From NCBI GenBank assembly GCA_965214035.1, contig OZ243932.1, positions 1,736,001 to 1,800,000 of the forward strand: 64,000 nt of DNA. Reading direction: 5' to 3'. The DNA comes from JAJDYQ01 sp965214035. Lineage in GTDB: Bacteria; Pseudomonadota; Gammaproteobacteria; JAJDYQ01. A program made the position numbers and the translations under genes. This document shows positions 49,878-59,300 of this stretch, piece by piece (the stretch's first letter is position 1; each line of letters opens with the position of its first letter). Under the pieces are notes generated by a model that was given only the letters and a program-made list of their open reading frames with translations, was not told the origin of the DNA and made no database searches.

Positions 49878-52800
49878 TTAGTTCATCACAGGTGCTTCTA
49901 TTGATGTCCGACCTGTCAGTTTCTCCGCCAGAGTTTCATACGCATTCAGCAACAACGGCACCAGAACCAAAACCAGTACCGTCGAAAATCCCAGCCCAAA
50001 AACGATGGAGGTGGCCATCGGGATTAAAAACTGTGCCTGTACCGAAGTTTCAAATAACAGTGGTGTCAGTCCGGCAATCGTGGTCAGTGACGTGAGCAAT
50101 ACGGCACGCAGGCGTCGCACCGAGGCCTCCACAATGGCCTGTTGTCGCGGCATGCCTTCCTTGCGCAGGTGCCGGTAAAATGTCACCAGAATAATTGAAT
50201 CGTTGACGACAATGCCGGCGAGCCCAAACAGACCGAACAATGAAAGAACCGTTAAGTTAATACCAGTCAGCCAATGCCCCAGTATGGCACCGATGATGGC
50301 GAACGGAATAATCGCTATCACTACCAGCGGCCAGCCATAGGATGAAAATATCCAGGCCAGTATGAGGTAGATCAGCGCTAATGCGAACAGCGAACCGATC
50401 TTCATTTCACTGAAAGTCTGCTGCTGATCGGCGGCATTGCCGACGGCGGCAAATTCAATGTTATAGCGTGCCGCAATATCGGGCAGCGCATGAGTCAATA
50501 TCTCATTGGTGATTTCATTGGCATTGCCCTGTGTCTCATCGATATCGGCCGAGACTTCGAGTGCCAGTCGGCCTTTTTCATGGCGCAGTATTTCAAAGCC
50601 GCGCTGATGATGGAAATCAACCAGTGACCCCAGGACAGCCTGCTCGCCATCCGGCAGTATGACAGGTAATGACTCCAGCATGGAAAAACCATTGCGCTGT
50701 TCGTCGTGCAATACAGTGCGCACCTCGATTTCATCAAAGCCATCCTGGAAAATTTGCACGGTGAAACCATCATATGCCGCTCGCATCTGCTGACTGATCG
50801 CCTCGGTGGTAATGCCCAGCGATTTACCCTGTGCATTGAGCTTGAAGATAAGCTGGGTCTGACCGTATGGCATATCGTCATCGATACTGAATACCGAGCG
50901 GGTATTATTCAGAATCTCTTTCAATGCCTCAGCCGCCTTCTTCAGTTGCAGTGGTGATGAGCCGGTTAACTGGAATGTCAGATCGCGTCCACCCGGCCCG
51001 GCCTGCCGACTGGTAATCAGCAGATTTTCCAGTGCCGCCGGTTCATTGACACGTGAGCGCAACTGGCGAATAAATTCAGGGTTACGCATATCACGTTCAT
51101 CGGAGGCAGTCAGTTCGATCAGGATACTGGCGTAGCGGTCACCTCTTTGCGAGCTGCGACTGTGACGGCTGAGGTTTTCACCGAGGCGGCTGGAGTACAA
51201 CAGAATAACACCGGGAAACTCCTCACTCATATCATCCAGCGCCTTTTCCACGGTCACCACGTAGTCACGGACGATATGGCGCGGCGTACCGGCAGCGAAC
51301 TGGATATTGGCTGATATCTGACCGGATTCTGTTTGTGGCATGAAGGTAAATGGAATACGCTTGCCGGCCAACAAACCAATGGTAACGATAACCATAGCCA
51401 GCAAAATCATCAGGGTATGCCATGGGTGGGCGATACAGCATTCAACCCAGCGGCGAAAGTATCGGTCACGGAAGTGGTCAAACCAGCCTTCCATCTGCCG
51501 GCGTCGATTCGAGATTTTTCCGAGCGAACGCATACGCTCAAAGGAATAGCGTAAGTGACCGGGGAGAATCAAAAAGCTCTCAACCAGCGAAGCCAGTATG
51601 GCGCAGATAATCACCAACGGTATGGCGAACAACAGCTTGCCAATAAAGCCACCGAGCATCATCAAAGGTATGAAGGCGGCAACCGTTGTCAGCGATGAAG
51701 AAATGACAGGCGCAAGCATACGCCAGGCACCGCCTTCGGCAGCGGAGAGTGGTGACTCACCCATCTGATAGTGGGTCATGGCATCCTCTCCCACCACAAT
51801 AGCATCATCAACGATAATACCCACAGCCATGATAAGGCCAAACAGGCTGACCATGTTGATCGAACCACCAAACACATACAACACCGCCAGTGCCGCCATA
51901 AAGGAAACCGGAATTCCGACCGCAACCCAGAACGCTACTGGGCCACGCAAAAAGAAAAACAGAATGGCAATAACCAGTATCAGGCCGGTAAGTCCATTCT
52001 CCAGCAACAGGTTGATGCGCTGCATAATGTACTGCCAGCGTTCATCATAGACCCGTATGCCTATTCCAGGCGGCAATGTGGGTTTGGTCTCAGCCAGCCA
52101 TTCTGCAAGGATGCGGGCCGATTTCAGGCTGTCAAAACCTTCGATACGAAGCAGACGCAGCTCAATAGCCGGATATCCCCGGTAGCTCATCGTAGTCTGG
52201 TTATCGCGGGCACGGCGTTCAATACTGGCAACATCACCCAGACGCAGGGTCTGACCGGCAAAATTCAGTGGCACTTCGGCATATTCTTCGACCTGTTTAA
52301 TTTTATCCGGGCTGCGTAGTTGCTGGCTCAATAGATTACGGTTGATATTGCCAACCGGTGCTCCGGCACTGAGCCGGGCAATATGCCGCCCAAGCTGATC
52401 CAGCGAGATATTCATTTCCTGCATGTCTTCGATGGAAAGCTGAATGGCAATTTCCTGCTTTTCCAATCCGGTCATTTCAACGCTGGATATGCCACGCTCC
52501 AGTAGCTCTCTTTGCAGTCGTTGCGCCAGTTCTGGCAAGGCGCGCGCATCGTGTTCGCTCCAGATTAACAGCCTTGCCACACGTTCATAAATGGTCATCC
52601 GGGTAACTTCTGGTTGCTCGATATCGGCAGGCAAATCCCGGATCAGCGCGATCTTTTCCTGTACCTGATCCAGAGCGCGTGGCATATCGGTACCGGTTTC
52701 ATATTCGAGCGTGATGGAAGAAATTCCTTCGACCGAAGTTGAAGTCATGGTGCGCAGATTTTCCTGGGTGCGTAACGCCTCTTCTATTCGATTGGTCAAA

Positions 52801-53009
52801 CCATCTTCAATTTCTTCTGGACTGGCACCACGCCAGGCAACACGCACGTTAATAGTTTCAAGAGTGTAGCCAGGAAAAAACTGTGTGTTAATATAGAACA
52901 GCGCCAAAGAACCACACATGATCATAATGACCATTAACAAATTGGCTGCAACACGATGCTGCGCGAAGATGCCGATAATATTACTGCGATGCTTGAAGTC
53001 AGACATCAA
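49878..53009 (-). CDS. RND-family efflux transporter (AcrB/MMPL-like inner-membrane pump)
   Basis: This 1,043-residue protein has two sets of six helices and large periplasmic loops. It opens GIFAQHRVAANLLMVIMIMC and carries IKDY-like ILFFFLRGPVAFWVAVGIPV and GIIVDDAIVVGEDAMTHYQM (proton-relay Asp pair in TM4). The second half repeats the pattern in FGLFGLAGIVVNDSIILVTF. It belongs to the HAE1-like group that pairs with a periplasmic adaptor. The adaptor gene directly upstream overlaps it by four bases. No TolC-type outer-membrane gene is nearby. The substrates are unknown. Confidence 0.93.
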   Translation of the reverse strand: MMSDFKHRSNIIGIFAQHRVAANLLMVIMIMCGSLALFYINTQFFPGYTLETINVRVAWRGASPEEIEDGLTNRIEEALRTQENLRTMTSTSVEGISSITLEYETGTDMPRALDQVQEKIALIRDLPADIEQPEVTRMTIYERVARLLIWSEHDARALPELAQRLQRELLERGISSVEMTGLEKQEIAIQLSIEDMQEMNISLDQLGRHIARLSAGAPVGNINRNLLSQQLRSPDKIKQVEEYAEVPLNFAGQTLRLGDVASIERRARDNQTTMSYRGYPAIELRLLRIEGFDSLKSARILAEWLAETKPTLPPGIGIRVYDERWQYIMQRINLLLENGLTGLILVIAILFFFLRGPVAFWVAVGIPVSFMAALAVLYVFGGSINMVSLFGLIMAVGIIVDDAIVVGEDAMTHYQMGESPLSAAEGGAWRMLAPVISSSLTTVAAFIPLMMLGGFIGKLLFAIPLVIICAILASLVESFLILPGHLRYSFERMRSLGKISNRRRQMEGWFDHFRDRYFRRWVECCIAHPWHTLMILLAMVIVTIGLLAGKRIPFTFMPQTESGQISANIQFAAGTPRHIVRDYVVTVEKALDDMSEEFPGVILLYSSRLGENLSRHSRSSQRGDRYASILIELTASDERDMRNPEFIRQLRSRVNEPAALENLLITSRQAGPGGRDLTFQLTGSSPLQLKKAAEALKEILNNTRSVFSIDDDMPYGQTQLIFKLNAQGKSLGITTEAISQQMRAAYDGFTVQIFQDGFDEIEVRTVLHDEQRNGFSMLESLPVILPDGEQAVLGSLVDFHHQRGFEILRHEKGRLALEVSADIDETQGNANEITNEILTHALPDIAARYNIEFAAVGNAADQQQTFSEMKIGSLFALALIYLILAWIFSSYGWPLVVIAIIPFAIIGAILGHWLTGINLTVLSLFGLFGLAGIVVNDSIILVTFYRHLRKEGMPRQQAIVEASVRRLRAVLLTSLTTIAGLTPLLFETSVQAQFLIPMATSIVFGLGFSTVLVLVLVPLLLNAYETLAEKLTGRTSIEAPVMN

Positions 53010-54136
53010 TACGTATTACTGATTTTTACAGGTAGATTTTCTGAAGCATCAGGAAGCTGTGTGGTCATAACAACATCACCTGCCCGCACTTCTCCACTGA
53101 GCAACAGGAATCCGTCTGACTGCTCTTTGTCGATATAGTCACCAAGGCGACGCACCCTGACAGCCTGCAAACGACCATCGACGACACGGTAAATGGTATC
53201 GGCACCATACAGAGCGGTATTGCTCAAAACAAAACTGTTGGCAACAACCGGGAGCTGTAGCTGAACTCTGAGGCTGCGCCCCAGAGACAGAGATTCACCA
53301 CCCTGTGTAATACTGAATATGGCATTAACCCCGCCGCTGCGCTCATTGACTTCACCACCCAGACGAACAAGTCTGGCTTGAATGATGATATCCGAATCGA
53401 CGGAAACAGCCGTCAATGGCTCACCATTATCCAGCGCCTGTTGCAAAGTCGCTTGATAACGATGCGGTATGGGCCCAATCAGCTCCATGGATCGGCGGTC
53501 ATAGACATCAATCAGGCGATTTCCCGGAGAGACACGGTCACCGACAGAGACATGTAACCGGGTGACCTGCCCATCGAATGGTGCGGTAATCACTGTGCGC
53601 TGCAGGTCCAGCTCGGCCAGTTCGAGAGCAACTTCGGCACGCAGCTTTTGAGACTCCAGCCCATGCAGGCGGATTTTATGTCTTTCGATAATTTGCTCAC
53701 GGTTCCGTCTGGCATCTTCGCCATCGTCGTTTTGTATAACAAACATCTCATTTTTATGGTCAAGATTCTCAGCGTCAATCTGCGACTGGCTGTCCTGAAT
53801 ATCGGCCCGGCGTTGCCGAACCGTCAGCCTCGCCTCCCGATCATCAAGCAGCAACAGTGTTTCGCCTTTGCTTACCCTGTCCCCATCGAGCGCAACAATC
53901 TCTTTAATATCCGCTGTAACAGCGGAGCGCAGTCTGGCGTGGTTTGGCGTGGACACCCTGACAAACAGGGGCAGGGACGGCGAATGAGTATCCGGTTGAA
54001 TCGTTACGGCATTAATCAGACGGACCGGTTCGGTACTGGTCACGGTATTGGCCTTGGGTTTCGAGATGACCAGCATGATCGCAACCGCTACCGCCAACAA
54101 AAAGGTGACCGGCGCTATCCAGCGCAATGATTTCAT
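53006..54136 (-). CDS. RND efflux periplasmic adaptor (membrane fusion protein)
   Basis: This 376-residue adaptor has one N-terminal anchor helix (about 8-26) and then the barrel-sandwich/lipoyl start SAVTADIKEIVALDGDRVSK. A helical hairpin (about 110-170) follows, and the beta-barrel ELDLQRTVITAPFDGQVTRL. This is the HlyD/AcrA-type organisation. It is coupled to the pump by overlap. Together they form a two-part efflux unit that would need a shared outer-membrane channel. Confidence 0.92.
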   Translation of the reverse strand: MKSLRWIAPVTFLLAVAVAIMLVISKPKANTVTSTEPVRLINAVTIQPDTHSPSLPLFVRVSTPNHARLRSAVTADIKEIVALDGDRVSKGETLLLLDDREARLTVRQRRADIQDSQSQIDAENLDHKNEMFVIQNDDGEDARRNREQIIERHKIRLHGLESQKLRAEVALELAELDLQRTVITAPFDGQVTRLHVSVGDRVSPGNRLIDVYDRRSMELIGPIPHRYQATLQQALDNGEPLTAVSVDSDIIIQARLVRLGGEVNERSGGVNAIFSITQGGESLSLGRSLRVQLQLPVVANSFVLSNTALYGADTIYRVVDGRLQAVRVRRLGDYIDKEQSDGFLLLSGEVRAGDVVMTTQLPDASENLPVKISNTY

Positions 54137-54174
54137 GGTGGGGTGCTCATCACCGAGGGGTACTGCCCTGCCGC

Positions 54175-55116
54175 TTACTGTTCCTGAAAGTAGTAATCGT
54201 ATTTATTATGTAGCTGGCTGGTAAAACCCCAGGCTTCGCTATATGAAAGACCGCTGTCTTCCGGGAAGATGATCTTGACGTAAAGTGTTTTATCAAATTT
54301 CTCTTTGAGGGAGATCAATTCTTTGTGCATTCGGGGCTCACTGACCGTTTTGAAATCATTTTCACCGGGCAGTTTAATGGCGATCTGCTCATTGCCGTCA
54401 ATTCTGGCCTTGCGAACTTCGACCACCGTCTTGCCACGCGGTGTGCGGGCCGGCCTGACCAGTTTGTCGTATTTCTCCCTCAGATCATCATATTCACCAC
54501 CCAGCACGGCAAGTTTGCTGCTCACATTCTCGGCATCAAGCTGGACAGATTGTAACTGCTGCCCCTGCTGCTGATAGTTTCTTTGCAGGCTGGCATATCT
54601 GCTGCGACTATCAGCAAGCTGGGTGGACAGGGTATCACGCTGCTGCGCGGTCTGCTCGAGACGGGTATCGGTCTGCTGTAAGGTTTCACTGGTCTGTGCC
54701 AGCTCGCTGCGTGTTGCCTCGAGAGACGCCTGAGACGAAACCAGATCGGAACGCGCCTGGTGCAATTCGGCATCGCGTGTTGCCAGACTTTTGCGTGCCA
54801 GATCACGCTGTTCCGTGATCTTCATACTTTCCATACGCAACATGGACAGCAACTGCTCAACCTCAATCAGGCGAATCGCCAGACCCTCTTTTTCCGAAGC
54901 GGTTTTACGTACCAGTTCAGCCTGCTCGCGTTCGGCCTCCATGGTAGTCCTCAGTTTCACGATCAGCTCGCTGTTGCGAATCATCACAACTACCATGGCC
55001 AACAGAAAAATCATCACGATCACGGTCATGATGTCGGTAAATGACGGCCAGAAGCTATCATCACCCTGACCGGATTGGTGATTCATACGGAGGTCGGTAA
55101 AGCCATCAGTAAACAC
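54175..55116 (-). CDS. MotB/ExbD-like protein with long coiled coil
   Basis: This 313-residue protein has a single N-terminal helix, SFWPSFTDIMTVIVMIFLLA (about 21-40). It contains an Asp (about 28) where MotB and ExbD carry their proton-binding Asp. Residues about 50-215 are a predicted coiled coil rich in Glu, Gln and Arg. The last 90 residues form an unknown domain (KTVVEVRKARIDGNEQIAIK) with no OmpA-type peptidoglycan-binding motif visible. The GTG start at 55116 has GGAGCAAACC upstream. It follows the MotA-like gene and was probably co-transcribed with it. It resembles the B subunit of a proton-driven motor, but for an unknown machine. Confidence 0.75.
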   Translation of the reverse strand: MFTDGFTDLRMNHQSGQGDDSFWPSFTDIMTVIVMIFLLAMVVVMIRNSELIVKLRTTMEAEREQAELVRKTASEKEGLAIRLIEVEQLLSMLRMESMKITEQRDLARKSLATRDAELHQARSDLVSSQASLEATRSELAQTSETLQQTDTRLEQTAQQRDTLSTQLADSRSRYASLQRNYQQQGQQLQSVQLDAENVSSKLAVLGGEYDDLREKYDKLVRPARTPRGKTVVEVRKARIDGNEQIAIKLPGENDFKTVSEPRMHKELISLKEKFDKTLYVKIIFPEDSGLSYSEAWGFTSQLHNKYDYYFQEQ

Positions 55117-55153
55117 TGGGTTTGCTCCTGTCTATTCCGGCACGACGCTGTAT

Positions 55154-56167
55154 TTAACTTTCATCATCTTCATGCAGCCTGAAGCCGGAGCGAAGCAGCT
55201 GCTTTATGGTGCTGATGTCGCTGGAAATGGTCTGGCCCTGCATACCATAACTACTGACAGCATCAAGAAGTTTTTGACCAGAGGCTGAATAACGCGCCTG
55301 AGACTCTTCCAGTTTGCCAATCAGGTTCTGCATCTTGTGCGCCAGAGAGGCAATATCCTGCATAACCGTATCACTTCGCAGGCCGAACTTCGGTATCAGC
55401 AGTGCTGCAGTAACCTGTTCGATACTGTTTATGACATTGGTCTGCACATCCCGCAGCTTGAGGAAGAAATAGCCAAAATACAGGTAACATATAATCGCCG
55501 TAATGGTGGTTGACAGCGCCGTTGACATGCCGGAGAGCACGGTTGACATGCCATCCGTGCCATCCGTGCCGGCCAGCAAGTCAGAAGCTCCCAACAGGGC
55601 AACGGACAATGAAACGATTGTGCCGAATACCCCGGCCAGAATAAGAATATTGTTGATGAATCTCGCCATGCTGGTACGGGTGCTCTCACTGGCCAGCAGC
55701 ATGGAAGCCAACGCGCTGTGATTAATCAATACACGCTGCTCATACATCGCCTGCATCAGCATGTAGCGGCGCGAGATAAGCGAATTCATCGGCACACGCC
55801 TGACCGGATCCATCGAGTCCCGGCTGATGTTGCGAATAAAACGATTCAAGGCTGCTTCCTCCCCTGAATAGCGTGTGAACATCATTACCAGTTTGAGTAA
55901 CCCCGCAGCAAACAGCACCAGAATGCTGCTGTTAATCAGCGGGCCAATACCTTCAATCTGATGGCGAATGTAGATATCTTTTATCAGATCAAGTTGCCAG
56001 ATCACCAGGCCGGCAATTACCCCCGCAATAATCACCATGCGGATCAGAATGTTATTGCTGTAACCCGTGCGCAAATCCAGAGATTCCAACAGAGGGTGAG
56101 TTTCTCGCATGGAGGTTTCTCCTTCATCACGCAGTTCAACAGCTCTGATTTTTTCCTCATCATTCAT
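55154..56167 (-). CDS. MotA/TolQ/ExbB-like membrane protein
   Basis: This 337-residue protein has four hydrophobic segments (about 42-60, 78-97, 172-192, 215-235). A MotA/ExbB-type region reads TSMARFINNILILAGVFGTI and then STVLSGMSTALSTTITAIIC, the small-residue helices that surround the proton channel. The N-terminus is acidic (MNDEEKIRAVEL). The C-terminal 90 residues are helical. It lies directly upstream of the MotB/ExbD-like gene (37-bp gap). TonB, Tol or flagellar partners are absent. The role is unknown, though the pair should use the proton gradient. Confidence 0.78.
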   Translation of the reverse strand: MNDEEKIRAVELRDEGETSMRETHPLLESLDLRTGYSNNILIRMVIIAGVIAGLVIWQLDLIKDIYIRHQIEGIGPLINSSILVLFAAGLLKLVMMFTRYSGEEAALNRFIRNISRDSMDPVRRVPMNSLISRRYMLMQAMYEQRVLINHSALASMLLASESTRTSMARFINNILILAGVFGTIVSLSVALLGASDLLAGTDGTDGMSTVLSGMSTALSTTITAIICYLYFGYFFLKLRDVQTNVINSIEQVTAALLIPKFGLRSDTVMQDIASLAHKMQNLIGKLEESQARYSASGQKLLDAVSSYGMQGQTISSDISTIKQLLRSGFRLHEDDES

Positions 56168-56209
56168 AAGAAGTATTCCATATATGTCTTTAAACCAGGG
56201 TTTTACTCG

Positions 56210-57304
56210 CTATTGCCGCGCACCACAGGCCAGAGCACGGCTGCGGGATGCCTGTAGCTGTTCGACCGGTTCGCTCTCCAGACACCAGCCAGCGAGATTC
56301 TGCTCAATCAGTCTGATCAGGGCGTCAATATGATCCGGGCGGTCATTGAGCGCCGGAACATAAGCATACTGCCCGCCACCAGCAGAGAGGAATATATCAC
56401 GATTTTCCATAGCAATCTCTTCCAGTGTTTCCAGACAATCAGCAGAAAAGCCGGGGCACACAACATCAACACCTTCGACACCGCTCTCTCCCCACTCTTT
56501 CAGGGTATGGTCACAATAAGGCTTCAACCATTCTTCCCGTCCAAAGCGGGACTGGAAAACCAGTTGCCAGTCATCATCGGCCAGTTTCAATTTTTCTGCA
56601 ATCAGGCGGGCGCTGGTATGACACTGGCAATGATAAGGGTCACCATTGGTCAGGAAGCGCCTCGGCAAACCGTGGAACGACATCAAGAGCTTCTGCTTGC
56701 GACCATGTCTCTGCCAGTGCTCGCGGATAGAGCGAGCGACCGCCTCCACCCAGGCGTCATGCCGGTGGTAATCCATAACCATGCGGAATTGCGGCACCCG
56801 GCGCCAGGTTTTCAGCGTATCAGCGACGGCATCGAAGGTAGAAGCCGATGTGCTTGCGGAGTATTGCGGGTAAAGCGGCAATACCAGCAGGCGAGTACAG
56901 TTGGCCTGACGGAGCTTTTCCAGACCATCGGCAATAGAAGGCTTGCCGTAGCGCATCGCCAGCTCGACCTTGACAGGTCCATCAATTCTGGCCTGCAGGG
57001 CTGTTTCAACAGCTATCGCCTGCTTCTCCAAAATGACCCGCAGTGGAGAACCTTCATTGGTCCATACTCTGGCATAGGCCGCAGCAGAGCGACGCGGGCG
57101 GATATTCAAAATGATGCCATGCAGGACAAGCATCCATAATAGGCGCGGGAATTCCACCACACGGGGGTCAGATAAAAATTCGGCAAGGTAGCGACGCAAC
57201 GCGCTGGCCCTGGGCTCGTCAGGGGTGCCCAGATTCGTCAGCAAAATGCCGGTAACACCTCGGGTTCCGTGTTCATAATCCGGCGTATTTACAAATCCAA
57301 CCAT
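56210..57304 (-). CDS. hemH: Ferrochelatase
   Basis: This protein of about 364 residues inserts Fe2+ into protoporphyrin IX, the last step of heme synthesis. It has GILLTNLGTPDEPRASALRR, LPLYPQYSASTSASTFDAVA and the metal-site histidine in LMSFHGLPRRFL. GVEGVDVVCPGFSADCLETL is family typical. I start at ATG 57304 (MVGFVNTPDYEHGTRG); an ATG at 57340 would add 12 residues. Single gene, minus strand. Confidence 0.95.
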   Translation of the reverse strand: MVGFVNTPDYEHGTRGVTGILLTNLGTPDEPRASALRRYLAEFLSDPRVVEFPRLLWMLVLHGIILNIRPRRSAAAYARVWTNEGSPLRVILEKQAIAVETALQARIDGPVKVELAMRYGKPSIADGLEKLRQANCTRLLVLPLYPQYSASTSASTFDAVADTLKTWRRVPQFRMVMDYHRHDAWVEAVARSIREHWQRHGRKQKLLMSFHGLPRRFLTNGDPYHCQCHTSARLIAEKLKLADDDWQLVFQSRFGREEWLKPYCDHTLKEWGESGVEGVDVVCPGFSADCLETLEEIAMENRDIFLSAGGGQYAYVPALNDRPDHIDALIRLIEQNLAGWCLESEPVEQLQASRSRALACGARQ

Positions 57305-57433
57305 CGAGCATATCCCGCCAATCCATGGATTGATCGCCATTGTACAATATGCAGAATAAATCTGGAGGTTTGTCTCATAAAAGATGGGACTGAGTAACGT
57401 ATCTGTGTAGTCCGTTGATCATGCAGCCGTTTT

Positions 57434-57895
57434 TTAATCAATCGATATTTTCCCTGAGTCTGGATTGTGCAGAACATGGGTTCTGGAAAGACGGTCGTGC
57501 CATGCCAGCCTCTCGGAGTCCAGGAATATCCAGAAAAAGCCGATACCGAATACACACAGGGATAATGTGGCTCCCAGAAAACGTATCAGGGCATTATCCC
57601 AGCCAAGCGTAAAGCCATCGTCGCAGGTGACCTGCAATTTCCAGCTGCGCATCCCCAGGGTTTGCCCACCGTGGGTCCAGAACCAGCCAAAGAACAAGAA
57701 GCTGATCACATATAAATACAATGTATAGGCCGGACTTTTAAAAAATTCGCTGTTTGCTCCGGCAATAAGCACCACCGGCAGGGCGGCCACCATCAGCAGA
57801 GCAGACAGCAGCAGGCCATCGTACAGCATCGCGCCGAGTCTGCGTAGAAAAGTTGCGGTCGTGATATTGGACGCGGTATCTGTCATTGGCAGCAA
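57434..57895 (-). CDS. RDD family membrane protein
   Basis: This 153-residue protein begins RRLGAMLYDGLLLSALLMVA, the RDD signature (Arg-Asp pair modified to R..YD), with three to four helices. WFWTHGGQTLGMRSWKLQV is another family hallmark. The function of the family is unclear (ion or compatible-solute exchange has been suggested). It sits between hemH and the small cytochrome-like gene. Confidence 0.85.
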   Translation of the reverse strand: MLPMTDTASNITTATFLRRLGAMLYDGLLLSALLMVAALPVVLIAGANSEFFKSPAYTLYLYVISFLFFGWFWTHGGQTLGMRSWKLQVTCDDGFTLGWDNALIRFLGATLSLCVFGIGFFWIFLDSERLAWHDRLSRTHVLHNPDSGKISID

Positions 57896-58047
57896 TACTA
57901 TTCAGAGTCAAGTTATAGTACTTTCATGTCCGCAATACGGCATCCGGCTCCAGATAATCAGGGAACGCTCAAGCAGCCAGAACAATGGGTCACTTCATCA
58001 CCCGCAGCTTCGCTGCTGCTCTATACCGACCTGTCGGCACAGGTTTT

Positions 58048-58245
58048 TCAGCCACCCCCTTTGTCTCCGGCAATCTTGACATTGCCGTAGGGCATGGTGC
58101 GCCTGTCAATATCTTTATCACTCATAGGACCGCTGTTTTCGTCTGTGCCGATGGAACGGGCAATCAGCGCAACCACAATGGTAAATAATACCAGCAAACC
58201 TAATATCCAGATAAACACCCGGGTAAAATCATCTTGAGCACTCAT
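58048..58245 (-). CDS. Truncated cytochrome-c5-like membrane anchor
   Basis: This 65-residue protein opens MSAQDDFTRVFIWILGLLVL with one membrane helix. DIDRRTMPYGNVKIAG follows, matching the linker of gammaproteobacterial cytochrome c5 (IAxRIxPVGQV-type), then GDKGGG and a stop. In c5 proteins a heme domain of about 85 residues follows. Here, in the same frame after the stop, one reads AAGDEVTHCSGCLS between further stops, possibly a decayed heme motif (CSGCH to CSGCL). It may be a remnant or a tiny anchor protein. Confidence 0.55.
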   Translation of the reverse strand: MSAQDDFTRVFIWILGLLVLFTIVVALIARSIGTDENSGPMSDKDIDRRTMPYGNVKIAGDKGGG

Positions 58246-58430
58246 TTCGTTCAGACCTCTATTTCATAGTTTGTAAGCCGGGCACGGAATATAGCGAAAA
58301 GCGTGCGGGGCGTCACTGATTTGTATTCATCCGAAACCTCTGGCAAACGTATAACAGGCGATCATAACGATGATTTCAGGTCAGTACCATGCCGCCTGAT
58401 CTCTTCTCGCCCGGGCCAGAATACTTGAGT

Positions 58431-59279
58431 CTAATCCAGTTCGAAAATAATGTTGTCGATAAGACGGGTGCCACCAAGACAGACAGCACCTAATATGATC
58501 AGCGATTTATCTTCTGCTGCCGGTGGCCGCAGGTCGCCCTGACGTCTGACTTCAATGTATTGAACCTGAAAGCCCTGTTGCTCCAGATTTGCTCTTGTTT
58601 GCAGGTTTATCTCATCAAAAACGGCTTTTCGCCGCCGGATCATATCGACTGCCCGGCATAGTTCCTGATACAACCCCGGTGCAATACGGCGATGCTCCCT
58701 GCTCAGGTAAATATTGCGTGAACTCATGGCCAGCCCGTCTTCCTCTCGGCAGGTATCGCAGGCGACAATCTGCGTCGGCATTGCCAGCTCGCTCACCATC
58801 TGCCGAATCAGGACCAGCTGCTGGTAGTCCTTTCCTCCGAATATGGCAATGTCGGGCTGCACGATATTCAATAGCTTGGTCACAATAGTCGCCACACCAT
58901 CGAAATGGCCCGGGCGTGATTCGCCGCACAGTGTGGAAGACAGATAAGGCACGCTTACTGTCGTCGTGCTGTTCACATCACCGTACATGGTCTCTACTGA
59001 AGGCAGAAAAAGAACATCGGCAGCATGCGTTCCAAGCTTTTTCGCATCTTCTTCTTCGGTGCGGGGATAACCCTCATAGTCTTCGTTCGGGCCGAACTGG
59101 GTAGGGTTTACGAAGATACTGGCAATCACACGGTCTGAAAGGGAGTCGGCTTTATCAACAAGCATCAGATGGCCTGCATGCAGATTACCCATGGTTGGCA
59201 CAAACCCGACAGATTGTCCCATCTTACGATATTCCGCAATGACACGGCGCAGCCCGGCTATCGAAGATACGGTCAACAT
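58431..59279 (-). CDS. panC: Pantothenate synthetase
   Basis: This 282-residue ligase joins pantoate and beta-alanine with ATP to make pantothenate. It has VPTMGNLHAGHLMLVDKA (HIGH-type), NPTQFGPNEDYEGYPRT, FGGKDYQQLVLIRQMV and the KMSKS-like GLAMSSRNIYLS. Size is normal. panB lies just upstream on the same strand. The two are separated by 21 bases. Confidence 0.97.
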   Translation of the reverse strand: MLTVSSIAGLRRVIAEYRKMGQSVGFVPTMGNLHAGHLMLVDKADSLSDRVIASIFVNPTQFGPNEDYEGYPRTEEEDAKKLGTHAADVLFLPSVETMYGDVNSTTTVSVPYLSSTLCGESRPGHFDGVATIVTKLLNIVQPDIAIFGGKDYQQLVLIRQMVSELAMPTQIVACDTCREEDGLAMSSRNIYLSREHRRIAPGLYQELCRAVDMIRRRKAVFDEINLQTRANLEQQGFQVQYIEVRRQGDLRPPAAEDKSLIILGAVCLGGTRLIDNIIFELD

Positions 59280-59300
59280 GAACCAGAAGGGAGATATTGC

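Noticed and set aside
54175..56167. Full Zorya defence system
   Set aside because: Only the MotA/MotB-like pair is present; neighbours are an efflux adaptor and ferrochelatase, not zorC/D/E.
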